DNA of 42,834 nt from Bacillota bacterium (GTDB taxonomy: Bacteria > Bacillota > Limnochordia > DTU080 > JAAYLA01): the NCBI GenBank assembly GCA_012522135.1, contig JAAYLA010000324.1:1-42834 (forward strand). Direction: 5' to 3'. This document shows positions 42,295-42,834 of this stretch, in pieces (the first letter of the stretch is position 1; each line of letters opens with the position of its first letter). The position numbers and the translations under genes were made by a program. The notes beneath the pieces were generated by a model. It saw nothing but the letters and a program-made list of their open reading frames with translations, was not told the DNA's origin and did not search any database.

Positions 42295-42834
42295 GTGCAG
42301 ACTTTCTACGCCGACCTGCACGTGCACATCGGTCGCAGCGGGACGCGTCCCGTGAAAATGGCTGCCTCGCCCCGGCTGACGCTGCCTGCCATCATTGAGG
42401 AGGCTGCAGAACGCAAAGGCATCCACATCGTCGGCATCGTCGATGCGGTGACCGACCCGGTCTTTGCCGAGCTCCGGACGTCCGTGGCCGGGAGGGCACT
42501 GGAGGAGCTTTCCGGCGGTGGGTTGCAGGCGGCCGGCGGTAGGGTGACGATCATTCCCGGCGCCGAGTTGGAGGTACACACGGGGGGCAAAGGAGCTCAT
42601 TACCTTGCCTATTTTCCGGATCTGAGCGCTTTGGGGTCCTTTCGCTCAGCTATTGCGCCGTACGTGACCAACCTCGCCCTCAGTTCCCAGCTCATTCGCG
42701 TTCCGTTGGGCGAGCTGATCGGGCTCACGGCGGATTGCGACGGCCTCTTCCTGCTCGCACATGCGTTCACTCCCCATAAAGGATACTACGGCAGCTGCGC
42801 GGCATCTTTGACCGAACACCTGACGGCATACGAG
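42295..42834 (+). CDS. PHP-domain protein of the EndoQ/YqxK type, N-terminal part (3' end outside window)
   Basis: The first 180 codons are present and the frame is open to the right edge. The start FYADLHVHIGRSGTRPVKM, with the His-x-His metal motif, continues with TLPAIIEEAAERKGIHIVGI, VDAVTDPVFAEL, IIPGAELEVHTGGKGAHYLA, TNLALSSQLIRVP and LFLLAHAFTPHKGYYG. This matches the PHP family that includes archaeal endonuclease Q (which nicks beside deaminated bases such as uracil and hypoxanthine) and Bacillus YqxK. Repair activity is inferred from the family. GTG 42295 follows TGGAGGGG by 6 bases. Confidence 0.82.
   Translation, partial: MQTFYADLHVHIGRSGTRPVKMAASPRLTLPAIIEEAAERKGIHIVGIVDAVTDPVFAELRTSVAGRALEELSGGGLQAAGGRVTIIPGAELEVHTGGKGAHYLAYFPDLSALGSFRSAIAPYVTNLALSSQLIRVPLGELIGLTADCDGLFLLAHAFTPHKGYYGSCAASLTEHLTAYE

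Noticed and set aside
1-42834. tRNA or rRNA genes, CRISPR arrays, insertion sequences, prophage, att sites or toxin-antitoxin pairs.
   Set aside because: None seen; every gap longer than 100 bases is accounted for by promoters, leaders, terminators or short hairpins, and gene content is core throughout.

Overview
The window is about 42.8 kb of a gene-dense, G+C-rich chromosome. All 44 protein genes recognised lie on the + strand. The gene order is that of Bacillota (Firmicutes): a late flagellar operon ending in a FliA/SigD-type sigma factor runs straight into rpsB-tsf-pyrH-frr-uppS-cdsA-dxr-rseP-proS-polC-rimP-nusA-ylxR-ylxQ-infB-ylxP-rbfA-nrnA-truB-ribF-rpsO-pnp, the arrangement known from Bacillus and its relatives. 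High G+C, many GTG/TTG starts (18 of 43 visible starts), FliY in place of a short FliN, PolC, and DUF3866 plus an EndoQ-like protein after pnp suggest a deep-branching, possibly thermophilic G+C-rich Bacillota lineage. I cannot name a genus from the sequence alone.

Positions 1-14536 hold the flagellar operon: fliK (5' end off the window), flgD, a small conserved flagellar-operon protein, flgE, motA, motB, fliL, fliM, fliY, fliO, fliP, fliQ, fliR, flhB, flhA, flhF and the sigma factor. It covers hook assembly, stator, switch and export gate. The flhG and che genes that often lie between flhF and sigD are absent.

Positions 14537-16371 carry a consensus-like promoter, a structured 5' leader, rpsB, an intrinsic terminator, tsf and a second terminator. 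Positions 16475-25549 hold pyrimidine nucleotide (pyrH), ribosome recycling (frr), isoprenoid and lipid genes (uppS, cdsA, dxr), the site-2 protease rseP and proS. Three less usual members are interleaved here: a 71-codon unknown between frr and uppS, an AI-2E/YtvI-type membrane protein between cdsA and dxr, and a family-2 glycosyltransferase between proS and polC.

Positions 25632-29162 encode the replicative polymerase PolC. Its PHP domain is uninterrupted: the DnaQ-like proofreading exonuclease that normally sits inside it is missing, while all the usual PHP metal-ligand positions appear to be present. This is the most interesting observation in the window.

Positions 29167-41195 hold a promoter and hairpin leader followed by the rimP-nusA-infB translation/transcription operon, then ribF, rpsO with its own promoter and leader, and pnp, separated by intrinsic terminators. 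NusA carries an extra tail of about 200 residues, mostly acidic. The last part encodes a DUF3866 protein and the first 180 codons of an EndoQ/YqxK-like PHP protein that runs off the right edge.

I saw no tRNA, rRNA, CRISPR array, insertion sequence, prophage or other accessory island. The window is core genome, and the findings are departures from the usual form of well-known loci rather than a new multi-gene system.
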